Of a stretch of 64,000 nucleotides of DNA, positions 41,589 to 49,939 are shown piece by piece. This DNA comes from Streptomyces sp. NBC_01298 (GTDB lineage: Bacteria > Actinomycetota > Actinomycetes > Streptomycetales > Streptomycetaceae): contig NZ_CP108414.1 in the NCBI RefSeq assembly GCF_035978755.1, positions 744,001 to 808,000 on the forward strand, given 5' to 3'. The translations under genes and the position numbers were made by a program. A model generated the notes under the pieces. The model was not told where the DNA came from and did no database searches. It saw only the letters and a list, made by a program, of their open reading frames with translations. Within the stretch, counting starts at the first letter, position 1; each line of letters opens with the position of its first letter.

Positions 41589-42557
41589 TCAGTTCCGCGG
41601 ACGGGTCCGCCCGTGTTCCACGAGGAACGCCGCGAAGGTCAGGACCCATGCCCCGACCGCCACCCAGAGCAGCACCGTACCGAGGGGCCTCAGCCACTCC
41701 ACGCCGGTCGGGACGGCCGCCGCGAGGCAGGCGGTCGCCGTCATGCCGAGCGGGAAGACGCTCGCCCAGCGCCGGACGTCGTAGCGGGGGCGCGGCCGGA
41801 CCGCTTCGGCGGCGAACAGCACGGCGTACCAGGCCAGGGAGAGGCCGAGGGTCACCAGGGTGACGGTGCGCAGCCCCGCGTGCACCCATCCCGTCCACAG
41901 CGGTGACGCCGTGAGCCCGGATCCGGCCAGGGCTGTGATGGAGAGCGCCCCGCCGGCCACCCAGTGGTCGCCCGCGCCCGAGACCACCTGGCGGAAGTCG
42001 AAGCGTGCGAGCGCCTCGACGTAGAGCAGCAGTCCCAGGCAGAAGGCGGCCAGCGCGGCCCGGCCGAGCCAGTCGTGGCCGGTGGGGGCGGCCAGGGTGC
42101 CCGCCAGGACGGCGAGCCCCTGGGTGGCCACGCAGACGAGGAAGGCCGCACCGGGCATCCGGTAGCCCCAGTGCCGCAGTACGGCGACCAGCAGCCCCGG
42201 CCAGAGCGCGGCGGCCAGCGCCAGCAGCCCGAGGGCCAGGGACTGCCACCCGAGGAGGGAGAGCCGGTTGCCGAGCACGGCCGTGGCGGCCACGGCGGTG
42301 AGCGCCGCCGGGGTGTCGGCCTCGGCGCAGAACCGCCGGCGGTCGCCCATGAGCCGGGCGGCGAAGTCGGCGGCGAGGACGAGCCACAGCGCGGCGCAGA
42401 CGACCAGCGCGCCGATCGACAGCGCGTCCCGGCCGATCAGGTGCAGCCCGGCCGAGATGATCCCGGCCGCCATGACGGCGGCGCCGGCGGCCGGCGACAG
42501 CTGGGCCCACCACCTGGCACCCGCAAGGATTCGCACCCTGCCAAGGGACACCACCAC
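41589..42557 (-). CDS. TDT family (TehA/SLAC1-like) transporter
   Basis: 322 residues from the GTG at 42557. Ten hydrophobic helices in the TehA/Mae1 arrangement: SPAAGAAVMAAGIISAGLHL at the start and GWVHAGLRTVTLVTLGLSLAW and WASVFPLGMTATACLAAAVP near the end, the last being typical of tellurite-resistance/C4-dicarboxylate transporter proteins. It would carry an anion or dicarboxylate. Despite the name, tellurite resistance is not implied. Divergent from the urea transporter gene over 288 bp. Confidence 0.83.
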   Translation of the reverse strand: MVVSLGRVRILAGARWWAQLSPAAGAAVMAAGIISAGLHLIGRDALSIGALVVCAALWLVLAADFAARLMGDRRRFCAEADTPAALTAVAATAVLGNRLSLLGWQSLALGLLALAAALWPGLLVAVLRHWGYRMPGAAFLVCVATQGLAVLAGTLAAPTGHDWLGRAALAAFCLGLLLYVEALARFDFRQVVSGAGDHWVAGGALSITALAGSGLTASPLWTGWVHAGLRTVTLVTLGLSLAWYAVLFAAEAVRPRPRYDVRRWASVFPLGMTATACLAAAVPTGVEWLRPLGTVLLWVAVGAWVLTFAAFLVEHGRTRPRN

Positions 42558-42637
42558 GGTGGGTCAGGGCGCCGCGGCGCGCCATCGCGGTGGCTTCGAT
42601 GACCCTTCCGGGCTCGGCCGACGCCCCCTCCCCCGCC

Positions 42638-42660
42638 ATTCGATATCCGATATTCCGATC
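42638..42660. promoter_or_regulatory. AT-rich direct repeat in the urea operon promoter region
   Basis: ATTCGATAT, CCGATATTCCGAT overlap as repeated CGATAT units (about 42638-42660). It is an AT-rich block in the 288-bp region between the TDT gene and the urea transporter, 190 bp before the latter. It may be a regulator-binding site (nitrogen or nickel response), but no known consensus is matched. Confidence 0.25.
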
Positions 42661-42803
42661 CTCTTCCCTTTCTCCGGAACGGGAATGACGAACACACTTA
42701 CGACAACCGTGCCGCATTCTCCGGCTTGCCCCGACACGCCCATACCCAGGCGGAATTGGTCCGATTCACCGCTACTGTCTTCGTCAACGCACCGCAGATT
42801 CAC

Positions 42804-42828
42804 GGGCCCTTCAGGGCCCTCTCTTTTT
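42804..42828 (+). terminator. Attenuator-like hairpin upstream of urea transporter
   Basis: GGGCCCT (42804-42810), two loop bases, AGGGCCC (42813-42819), then TCTCTTTTT. This is a strong GC stem with a T tract, unusual in this genome, ending 17 bp before the urea transporter start. It looks like an intrinsic terminator in the leader, so the operon may be controlled by attenuation. No known riboswitch was recognised upstream. Confidence 0.6.
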
Positions 42829-42845
42829 GCACATTGGAGAAGGAA

Positions 42846-43811
42846 ATGCAGGCCTTGGCAACGGAGCCCGCACGCCCGGTTCCCGCTCAACCCGCGAGCT
42901 TCATCCAGGAAGTCCTGCGCGGCGTCGCCCAGGTCGACTTCATGCCGAACGCGATCACGGGCATCTTCTTCCTCGCCGCCCTCGCCGCCGCCGGCTGGCA
43001 GTACGCCCTCTACGGCCTCCTCGGCGCTGTCGTCGGGACCGCCACCGCCTACGCGTTCGGCATCGACCGCGAGATCGTCTCGGCGGGACTGCGCGGCTTC
43101 AACGGCACCCTCGTCTCGCTCGGGTTCGCCGTCTTCCTCGGGTGGGACCACCTGTCCACCCTGCTGCTCGCGATCGGCGGCAGCATCACCGTGGTGGTCG
43201 TCACCTCGGCGCTGGCCACTGTCCTCGATACCTGGAACATCCCCACGTTCACGGCGCCGTTCTGCATCATCGCGAGCGTCATGACCATCGCCGCACCGAG
43301 CTTCTCCCGGGTGTGGCACACCGGCCCCGATCTGGCGGCGCTGCCCGCGGCGGCGGGCGGAACCACCTCGCTCGACTGGGGCCAGCTCTGGCGTGCCTTC
43401 TTCGCCAACGTCGGCCAGATCTTCTTCATGCCGCAGTGGTACGTCGGCCTGATCTTCCTCGCCGGCATCTTCGTGGCCAGCCGGGTCGCCGGGGTCATGG
43501 CCTGCGTCGGCAGTGTCACGGCCATCTTCGTTGCCTGGGCGATGGGTTCACCGTCCGAAGCCGTCTCGCAGGGGCTCATGGGCTACAGCAGCGTGCTCGT
43601 CGCGATGGCCCTGTGCGGTGTCTTCCTCGTGCCCTCCAACTGGAGCTTCGGGTTCGCCGTACTCGGCGCCGCCGCCGCGACCGGGCTCACGGCCGCGATG
43701 ACCGCCTTCTTCGACCCGTTCGGCGGCCACACCTTCACCTGGCCGTTCGTCCTGACCACGGTCGTCTTCGTCGCCGCCGTGCCCCAGATCCCCCGGCTGC
43801 GGCGGACCTGA
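42846..43811 (+). CDS. Urea transporter (UT family)
   Basis: 321 residues from the ATG at 42846 (GGAGAAGG upstream). About ten membrane helices in two halves. FNGTLVSLGFAVFLG and NIPTFTAPFCIIASVM carry the UT signature (NG and LPxxTxPF-type) of the urea channel family. It passes urea into the cell. It heads the urease gene cluster, 95 bp before ureA, and its leader contains a hairpin. The substrate assignment rests on family and neighbourhood. Confidence 0.88.
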   Translation: MQALATEPARPVPAQPASFIQEVLRGVAQVDFMPNAITGIFFLAALAAAGWQYALYGLLGAVVGTATAYAFGIDREIVSAGLRGFNGTLVSLGFAVFLGWDHLSTLLLAIGGSITVVVVTSALATVLDTWNIPTFTAPFCIIASVMTIAAPSFSRVWHTGPDLAALPAAAGGTTSLDWGQLWRAFFANVGQIFFMPQWYVGLIFLAGIFVASRVAGVMACVGSVTAIFVAWAMGSPSEAVSQGLMGYSSVLVAMALCGVFLVPSNWSFGFAVLGAAAATGLTAAMTAFFDPFGGHTFTWPFVLTTVVFVAAVPQIPRLRRT

Positions 43812-43906
43812 CCCCGCCCCGGCCGAGGCCGTCGCGGCAACACCAGCACCACATGCGCAGCACCAGCGGTACCTGAACCATCTTGAGAGCCGAAAGTGAG
43901 TGACCG

Positions 43907-44212
43907 ATGAATCTCGCTCCCCGTGAGATGGACAAGCTCTGGATCTACGTCGTGGCCGACCTGGCCCGCAAGCGGCGGGACCGGGGCGTCAAGCTCAACT
44001 ACAGCGAGGCCTGTGCCCTGATCAGCGAGGGCATCCTCGAAGGAGCGCGCGACGGCAGGACCGTCGCCGAGTGCATGGAACTCGGCAAGCAGATCGTCTC
44101 CGCCGCCGATGTCATGAAGGGCGTACGGGAGATGCTCCCGCTGCTCCAGGTCGAGGCCGCCTTCGTGGACGGCACCAAGCTCGTCTCCTGCCACGACCCC
44201 GTCGGCGCCTGA
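43907..44212 (+). CDS. ureA: Urease gamma subunit UreA
   Basis: 101 residues, the standard length for UreA. Starts MNLAPREMDKL, with GVKLNYSEACALI and DGRTVAECMELGKQIV, then VMKGVREMLPLLQVEAAF, all diagnostic. UreA, UreB and UreC form the alpha3-type core of nickel urease that splits urea into ammonia and carbamate. It is 4 bp before the CbiX-like gene. Alone, it has no active-site residues. Confidence 0.96.
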   Translation: MNLAPREMDKLWIYVVADLARKRRDRGVKLNYSEACALISEGILEGARDGRTVAECMELGKQIVSAADVMKGVREMLPLLQVEAAFVDGTKLVSCHDPVGA

Positions 44213-44215
44213 GCG

Positions 44216-45109
44216 GTGGCGGCCATCGCACCCGAACGGCCCAGCCGTGCAACGGAATCGGCGGCCTTGGTCATCCTGGCCGGCGGTCACGAGGGCGGCG
44301 CCGCGGCAGGTGGCGTACACCCCGGCCGACCGCTGTCCGAAGCGGTGCGCGCGGCGCTCGCCGCCTCGCCCGAGCCGGTGTGCGTGGTCCCGATGACCCT
44401 GGGGCGCGACCCCGGGCTGATCGCCGACTGCGCCCGCGCGCTGCGCTGGCTGAGCCGGGAGGAGGGACCCGGGCGGCTCGTACTGGCGCCGCCCTTCGCC
44501 ACGGTGGACCACCTCACCGCGTGGCTCCGTACCGCCGCCCTCAAGGGGGTGCGCGAGGCTCCCGACACCTCCGCCGTGCTGGTCACGGCACCGGTCGCGG
44601 GTCCCTTCGAGGACGCCGATCTGTTCCGGGTGGCCCGGCTGGTGCGCCAGTACGGGCACCACCGCTGGGTCGAGGTCGCCTTCGACGGCGGCGATCCCGA
44701 CCTGGCGGAGGGGGCGGAGCGCTGCCGCCGTCTCGGCGCCGGTCATGTCGCCGTGGTCCGGGCCGCGTTCGCCCCGCCGGCCGAGCTTCCGGCCGGGGTC
44801 CTGGACACGGGTCCACTGCTCTCCGACGCGGCGATCGCCCAGGTCGTACGGGCCCGCACGCAGGAGGCGCTGCACCGGCTGGCCCACGGGCACGACGGTG
44901 TGGCCGAGGGGCTGGACGCCGAGCACGGGCACGGGTACGCGCACTCCCACGGCCCGGGCGGCGACCACGAGCAAGACCACACCCACACGGACCCGGACCC
45001 GGACGCGCACCACACGCACGCGCACACCCGCGCTGACGGCGAGAGCCACCGCCGCGCGGACGGCCGGGGTCACGGTCACGGTCACCCGCACGGCCATTCC
45101 CCCCACTGA
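44216..45109 (+). CDS. CbiX-like protein with histidine-rich tail
   Basis: 297 residues from the GTG at 44216, 4 bp after ureA. Residues about 15-225 resemble the CbiX/sirohydrochlorin-chelatase fold (LVILAGGHEGG, VCVVPMTLGRDPGLIADCAR, HLTAWLRTAALKG, RRLGAGHVAVVR). The last 70 residues contain about 21 His in runs such as HGHGHPHGH. The gene interrupts the order ureA-ureB, and no ureE is in the cluster. UreE and UreG carry His-rich nickel-binding regions in other bacteria, and CfbA is a nickel chelatase of this fold. So it is a good candidate nickel chaperone, not yet shown. Confidence 0.65.
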   Translation: MAAIAPERPSRATESAALVILAGGHEGGAAAGGVHPGRPLSEAVRAALAASPEPVCVVPMTLGRDPGLIADCARALRWLSREEGPGRLVLAPPFATVDHLTAWLRTAALKGVREAPDTSAVLVTAPVAGPFEDADLFRVARLVRQYGHHRWVEVAFDGGDPDLAEGAERCRRLGAGHVAVVRAAFAPPAELPAGVLDTGPLLSDAAIAQVVRARTQEALHRLAHGHDGVAEGLDAEHGHGYAHSHGPGGDHEQDHTHTDPDPDAHHTHAHTRADGESHRRADGRGHGHGHPHGHSPH

Positions 45110-45132
45110 TCCGAAGGAAGGGAAGTACCACC

Positions 45133-45705
45133 ATGTCCGGTGGCGTCTCATACCTCTACGGCGAAGGCTCCGTAGAGATCAACGCCGGCCGCCGCAAGGC
45201 CAAGGTCACCGTGTCGAACACCGGTGACCGCGCGGTCCAGGTCGGCTCGCACTACCACTTCTTCGAGGTCAACCGAGCCCTCGACTTCGACCGCAACGCC
45301 GCCTACGGCATGCACCTCGACCTCCCCGCGGGCACCGGCGTCCGCTTCGAGCCGGGCGACACCCGCGAGGTCGAACTCACCGCGTACAGCGGCCACGGCC
45401 GGCTGATCGGCTTCAGCTCGCTGACCAACGGCGGTCTCGGCTCCACCGACACCCGCGTCCGCGCGATGAACCGGGCCGTCGAGCTCGGATTCCTGGGGGC
45501 CCGGGCGGAGTCGGCCCAGCAGGCCGCGGACGCACAGGCCGCCTCGCCGGCCATGCAGGTCGCGAAGGGCGCGAAGGGCACGAAGGCCGCGGCGAAGCCG
45601 GCCTCGAAGACCCCGGCCAAGCCCGCGGCGAAGCCCGCCGCCAAGGCACCCGCCAAGACCGCGGCCGCCAAGAAGGCCAAGACCTCCAAGAAGGGCGACA
45701 AGTAG
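45133..45705 (+). CDS. ureB: Urease beta subunit UreB with Lys-rich tail
   Basis: 190 residues. The first 115 are typical UreB ([54 protein letters not shown]). From about residue 120 a 70-residue Ala/Lys/Pro tail follows ([20 protein letters not shown]), like a histone H1 tail, ending just before ureC. Usual UreB is about 100-135 residues. The tail is basic and probably exposed on the urease surface, where it could bind nucleic acid, membrane or polyanions. It lies 2 bp before ureC. Confidence 0.95.
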   Translation: MSGGVSYLYGEGSVEINAGRRKAKVTVSNTGDRAVQVGSHYHFFEVNRALDFDRNAAYGMHLDLPAGTGVRFEPGDTREVELTAYSGHGRLIGFSSLTNGGLGSTDTRVRAMNRAVELGFLGARAESAQQAADAQAASPAMQVAKGAKGTKAAAKPASKTPAKPAAKPAAKAPAKTAAAKKAKTSKKGDK

Positions 45706-45707
45706 CG

Positions 45708-47432
45708 ATGGCTGTCCTGAGCCGCAAGCAGTACACCGACCTGTTCGGGCCGACCGTCGGCGACCGCTTCCACCTGGCGGACACCAACCTGGTCATCGAG
45801 GTCGAGAAGGACCACAACGAGGGCCACTACGGCGACGAGGCCGTCTACGGCGGCGGCAAGGGCATCCGCGACGGCATGGGGCAGGACCCGCAGGCCACCA
45901 ACCTGCAGGGGGCCCTCGACCTGGTCATCACCAACGTCGTCGTCATGGACGCGATCCTCGGCGTCGTCAAGGGCGACCTGGGCATCAAGGACGGGTTCAT
46001 CGCGGGTCTCGGCAAGTCCGGCAACCCGCACACCCAGTCCGGCGTCCACCCCAAGCTGGTCATCGGCCCGGGCACCGAGGTCATCTCCGGCGAGCACATG
46101 ATCGCCACGGCCGGCGGCATCGACAGCCACATCCACTTCATCTCCCCGCAGCAGGCCGAGCACGGCCTGTCCAACGGCATCACCACCCTGATCGGCGGGG
46201 GCACCGGCCCCTCCGACGGCACCAACGGCACCACCTGCACCCCGGGTCCGTGGAACATCGGCCGCATGTACCAGGCGTCCGAGGACCTGCCGGTCAACGT
46301 CGGCCTGCTGGGCAAGGGCAACGGCTCGCTGCCGGAAGCGCTGATCGAGCAGGTCGAGGCCGGCGTCTGCGGCCTGAAGGTCCACGAGGACTGGGGCACC
46401 ACCCCGGCCGCGCTGAGCCGGGCCCTGGACGTGGCCGACGCCTACGACGTCCAGGTCGCGGTGCACACGGACACCCTGAACGAGTCCGGCTTCTTCGAGG
46501 ACACCCGCTCGGCCATCGACGGGCGCACCATCCACACCTTCCACACCGAGGGCGCGGGCGGCGGCCACGCCCCCGACATCATGCGGGTGGCCGGCGAGCC
46601 CAACGTCCTGCCGTCCTCCACGAACCCGACCCTGCCGTACACGGTGAACTCGGTCGACGAGCTCCTCGACATGGTGATGGTCTGTCACCACCTGTCGCAC
46701 GACATCCCGGAGGACGTCTCCTTCGCGGACTCGCGCGTGCGCGCCGAGACGATCGCCGCCGAAACCGTGCTGCACGACGAGGGGGTCATCTCGATCTTCT
46801 CCTCCGACTCCCAGGCCATGGGCCGCATCGGCGAGTCCTGGACCCGCGCCTTCCAGACCGCGCACCACTGCAAGGACCAGCGCGGCAAGCTCGACGGCGA
46901 CACCGAGCGCAACGACAACTTCCGCGCCCTGCGCTACCTCGCCAAGATCACCATCAACCCGGCGATCGCCACGGGCACCGCCGAGCACATCGGCTCCCTG
47001 GAGGCGGGCAAGCTCGCCGACATCGTGCTGTGGCCCATCGGCTCCTTCGCCGCCAAGCCGAAGATGGTCATCAAGGGCGGGCTGATCAACTGGGCGCTGA
47101 TGGGCGACCCGAACGCCTCGCTGCCGACCCCGCAACCGGTCTACTACCGGCCGATGTTCGGCGCGTACGGCAAGGCCAAGCAGGCCACCCGGGTCTCCTT
47201 CATGTCGCAGGCCGCGATCGAACTCGGCGTTCCGGAGAAGCTGGGCCTGGACAGCAGGGTCCTGCCGGTGCGGCACTGCCGCACCGTCGGCAAGCAGCAC
47301 ATGGTCCGCAACGACGCCCTCCCGGTCATCGCCGTCGACCCGGAGACCTACAAGGTCACCCTCGACGGGGTGCCGGCCACCATCGAGCCGGCCCGCGAAC
47401 TGCCCCTGAACCACCTGTTCTACCTGGCATGA
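45708..47432 (+). CDS. ureC: Urease alpha (catalytic) subunit UreC
   Basis: 574 residues, full length. The nickel ligands are present: HIHF (two His), carbamylated Lys224 in [20 protein letters not shown] and [12 protein letters not shown]is, and Asp in [11 protein letters not shown]. The mobile flap has VCHHLS with Cys and His. It hydrolyses urea at a dinickel centre. It sits between ureB and ureF, whose start overlaps its stop (ATGA), giving coupled translation. No deviation from the active-site pattern was seen. Confidence 0.97.
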   Translation: MAVLSRKQYTDLFGPTVGDRFHLADTNLVIEVEKDHNEGHYGDEAVYGGGKGIRDGMGQDPQATNLQGALDLVITNVVVMDAILGVVKGDLGIKDGFIAGLGKSGNPHTQSGVHPKLVIGPGTEVISGEHMIATAGGIDSHIHFISPQQAEHGLSNGITTLIGGGTGPSDGTNGTTCTPGPWNIGRMYQASEDLPVNVGLLGKGNGSLPEALIEQVEAGVCGLKVHEDWGTTPAALSRALDVADAYDVQVAVHTDTLNESGFFEDTRSAIDGRTIHTFHTEGAGGGHAPDIMRVAGEPNVLPSSTNPTLPYTVNSVDELLDMVMVCHHLSHDIPEDVSFADSRVRAETIAAETVLHDEGVISIFSSDSQAMGRIGESWTRAFQTAHHCKDQRGKLDGDTERNDNFRALRYLAKITINPAIATGTAEHIGSLEAGKLADIVLWPIGSFAAKPKMVIKGGLINWALMGDPNASLPTPQPVYYRPMFGAYGKAKQATRVSFMSQAAIELGVPEKLGLDSRVLPVRHCRTVGKQHMVRNDALPVIAVDPETYKVTLDGVPATIEPARELPLNHLFYLA

Positions 47433-48154
47433 GCGCAGCCGATGAGGCCGTGAACCCCGCGGCCGGGACGCCGGTGCGGGCCCTGCTGGTCAGCCTCCAG
47501 CTCACCGACTCGGCCTTCCCCAGCGGCTTCTACACCCTCTCCCACGGCCTGGAGGGCTACGCCCAGGCCAAGGCCGTGACCCCGGAGGGCGTACCGGGGC
47601 TGCTGGCCGACCTGCTGCGGCATTCGGTGGGGCCCTCCGACGCCACCGCGCTGGCGCTGGCCCACCGGGCCGCGCTGGCCGGTGACTGGGAGGCCCTGGC
47701 CGAGACCGACCGGCGGCTGAACGCGGCCAAGCTGAACGAGGGGCTGCGCCGCGCCGCCACCCGTACCGGCCGCCAGCTGCTGGACATGGCCCGCGAGTGC
47801 GTCGGCGGGGAGCCCCTGGAGCGGTACGCGGAGCTCGTGGCCGCCAAGCGGGCCCCCGGCTCGCAGGCCGTGGCCGCCGGGGTCGCGTACGCGGCCGCCG
47901 GCGTCCCGGCCGAACAGGCCGTCGTGAGCGATCTGTTCGCCTACGCGGCCAGTTTCACCGGGGCCGCGCTGCGGCTGCGGCTCACGGACCACCGCAAGGC
48001 GCAGGTGGTGCTGCGCGGGATCGCACCCGTCATCGAGGAGGTGGCGGGGGCGGCGCTGCACCGTGAGCTCGCCGATCTCGGCGGGTGCGTTCCGATGGCC
48101 GACATCATGTCGGGCCGTCATGAACGCGCAGAGGCACGGCTGTTCGCCACCTAG
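47429..48154 (+). CDS. ureF: Urease accessory protein UreF
   Basis: 241 residues from the ATG at 47429, overlapping the ureC stop. Helical protein with [22 protein letters not shown] and [20 protein letters not shown], both typical of UreF. It joins UreD and UreG to deliver nickel and to promote lysine carbamylation in UreC. A 55-bp gap with a small TCAAG/CTTGA inverted repeat (48177-48195) separates it from ureG. Confidence 0.93.
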   Translation: MSAADEAVNPAAGTPVRALLVSLQLTDSAFPSGFYTLSHGLEGYAQAKAVTPEGVPGLLADLLRHSVGPSDATALALAHRAALAGDWEALAETDRRLNAAKLNEGLRRAATRTGRQLLDMARECVGGEPLERYAELVAAKRAPGSQAVAAGVAYAAAGVPAEQAVVSDLFAYAASFTGAALRLRLTDHRKAQVVLRGIAPVIEEVAGAALHRELADLGGCVPMADIMSGRHERAEARLFAT

Positions 48155-48209
48155 TCCGCTGTCCCCCTTCCTTTCATCAAGCTGTCTTTACTTGAGGTGT
48201 GTGACTTTG

Positions 48210-48833
48210 ATGACCGAGGACAACGTCCTGCGCGTCGGCGTCGGCGGCCCCGTCGGCTCCGGCAAGACGGCGCTGATCGAGGCGCTGGTACCCGTGCTCA
48301 TCGCGCGGGGCCACCGGCCCGCCGTGATCACGAACGACATCTACACCCAGGAGGACGCCCGCCAGGTCCGCCGCACCCTGGCCGGGGTGCTCGACCCCGA
48401 GCGCGTCGTGGGCGTGGAGACCGGCGCCTGCCCGCACACCGCCGTGCGCGACGACCCGACGATGAACCTGGCCGCGGGCGCGGAGATGCTGGAGCGGTTC
48501 CCCGATGTCGACACCCTGCTCTACGAGTCGGGCGGCGACAACCTCACCCTCACCTTCAGCCCGGTCCTGGTCGACCTCTTCCTCTTCGTCCTGGACACCG
48601 CCGAGGGCGAGAAGATGCCCCGCAAGCGCGGTCCGGGCATCACCGAGTCCGACCTGCTCGTGATCAACAAGATCGACATCGCCCAGTACGTCCGCTGCGA
48701 CATCGGCGTCATGGAGTCCGACGCGCACCGCGTGCGCGAGGGCCGCCCCGTGGTCCTGACCAACTGCCTGACCGGGCAGGGCCTGGAGGACGTGGCCAAC
48801 TTCATCGAGTCCTTCCGCCGGGTACCAGCGTGA
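48210..48833 (+). CDS. ureG: Urease accessory GTPase UreG
   Basis: 207 residues from the ATG at 48210; GTG 48201 is in frame but too close to the GAGG. The P-loop GGPVGSGKTALIEALVP (about 12-28), VITNDIYTQEDA, ETGACPHTAVRDD with the CPH nickel motif, and NKIDIAQYV (G4) are all present. The N-terminus has no His-rich stretch, unlike some UreG. UreG's GTP hydrolysis drives nickel insertion into urease. It is followed by ureD through a GTGA overlap. Confidence 0.96.
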   Translation: MTEDNVLRVGVGGPVGSGKTALIEALVPVLIARGHRPAVITNDIYTQEDARQVRRTLAGVLDPERVVGVETGACPHTAVRDDPTMNLAAGAEMLERFPDVDTLLYESGGDNLTLTFSPVLVDLFLFVLDTAEGEKMPRKRGPGITESDLLVINKIDIAQYVRCDIGVMESDAHRVREGRPVVLTNCLTGQGLEDVANFIESFRRVPA

Positions 48834-49891
48834 ACGTGGTGGCGGAGGCGGACCCGGTGGCGGACCGGGTGGCGGACCCGCCCCACACTCCGCCCCGCGG
48901 TCTCCTGCCGCCGGCGCGCCTGGAGGCCGCGCACTACGAACCACCGCGCGTCCCACCGGAGGTCCTGCGGCACTCCTCGGTGCCCGACACCCTCGGTGTC
49001 GGGCGCCCCGGCAAGGTCGGCCTGCTGGAGCTGGCCTTCGAGCGGGTCGGCGACCGCACCGAGCTGGTGCGGCACTACCAGAAGTCCCCGCTCCAGATCA
49101 TGCGCCCGCTCTACTTCGACCCGTACCGCCCTGATCTGCCCATCACCTTCCTGATGTCCACGGGCGGCGGGGTCATCCAGGCCGACCGGCTGCGCACCGA
49201 CCTGTCGTTCGGCCCCGGCACCTCGGCGCACGTCACCACCCAGGCGGCCACCAAGGTCTACCGGATGGAGCACGACTACGCCGTCGCCCAGACCCTGCTG
49301 ACCGCCGGCCCGGACGCGTACGTGGAATACCTGCCGGACCCGGTCATCCCCTACGTCGACTCCCGCTTCTACCAGCGCACGGTGATCACCGCCGACCCCA
49401 CGGCCACCGTCCTGGTGAGCGAGACCGTCCTGTCCGGCCGGCTCGCGCGCGGGGAGCGCAACGCCTACCAGGTCTTCGCCTCCGACTTCGAACTTCGGCG
49501 GCCGAGCGGTGAGTTGGTCGCACTGGACACCGTGCGACTGGAGCCGGGCGGGGCCGCGGGGTCCGCCGGCCGCTCCGGCTCCGGCTCCGGCTCGTTCTCC
49601 GGCTCCACCTCCATCGACGGGCCCGCCGTGCTGGCCGGCCATTCGGTGATGGCCTGCTTCTTCGCGGTCAGCCCGCTCGCCCCCGCCCGCGAACTCGCCG
49701 ACCTGCTGCACGCGACCCTGGCCGGCCGCGGGCTCGCGTACGGGGTCAGCGTGCTGCCGCAGGACTGCGGGGCCTGGGTGCGGGTGCTCGGGGAGCACAC
49801 CGAGCCCGTGACCCGGGCGCTCGGGGCCGCCTGGGACGCGGTGCGGCGCAGGCTGATCGGCGTACCCGCCCCGGACCTGCGCAAGACCTGA
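48830..49891 (+). CDS. ureD: Urease accessory protein UreD
   Basis: 353 residues from the GTG at 48830 (overlap with the ureG stop). HYQKSPLQIMRPLYFDPYRPD, MSTGGGVIQADRLRTDLSFG, TTQAATKVYRMEH and YLPDPVIPYVDSRFYQRT are the UreD/UreH signature. It is the scaffold on which UreF and UreG assemble on urease. A Gly/Ser-rich insertion (SGSGSGSFSGSTS) lies near residue 250. It closes the urease accessory set; two ammonium transporter genes follow. Confidence 0.93.
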   Translation: MNVVAEADPVADRVADPPHTPPRGLLPPARLEAAHYEPPRVPPEVLRHSSVPDTLGVGRPGKVGLLELAFERVGDRTELVRHYQKSPLQIMRPLYFDPYRPDLPITFLMSTGGGVIQADRLRTDLSFGPGTSAHVTTQAATKVYRMEHDYAVAQTLLTAGPDAYVEYLPDPVIPYVDSRFYQRTVITADPTATVLVSETVLSGRLARGERNAYQVFASDFELRRPSGELVALDTVRLEPGGAAGSAGRSGSGSGSFSGSTSIDGPAVLAGHSVMACFFAVSPLAPARELADLLHATLAGRGLAYGVSVLPQDCGAWVRVLGEHTEPVTRALGAAWDAVRRRLIGVPAPDLRKT

Positions 49892-49939
49892 ACTCCCCGC
49901 CCCCTCCCGCCTGTTCACGACCAGAGAGAGCTCCACCAG

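Noticed and set aside
48172..48200. Internal promoter or operator between ureF and ureG
   Set aside because: The TCAAG/CTTGA repeat is only 5 bp and no promoter elements are clear.
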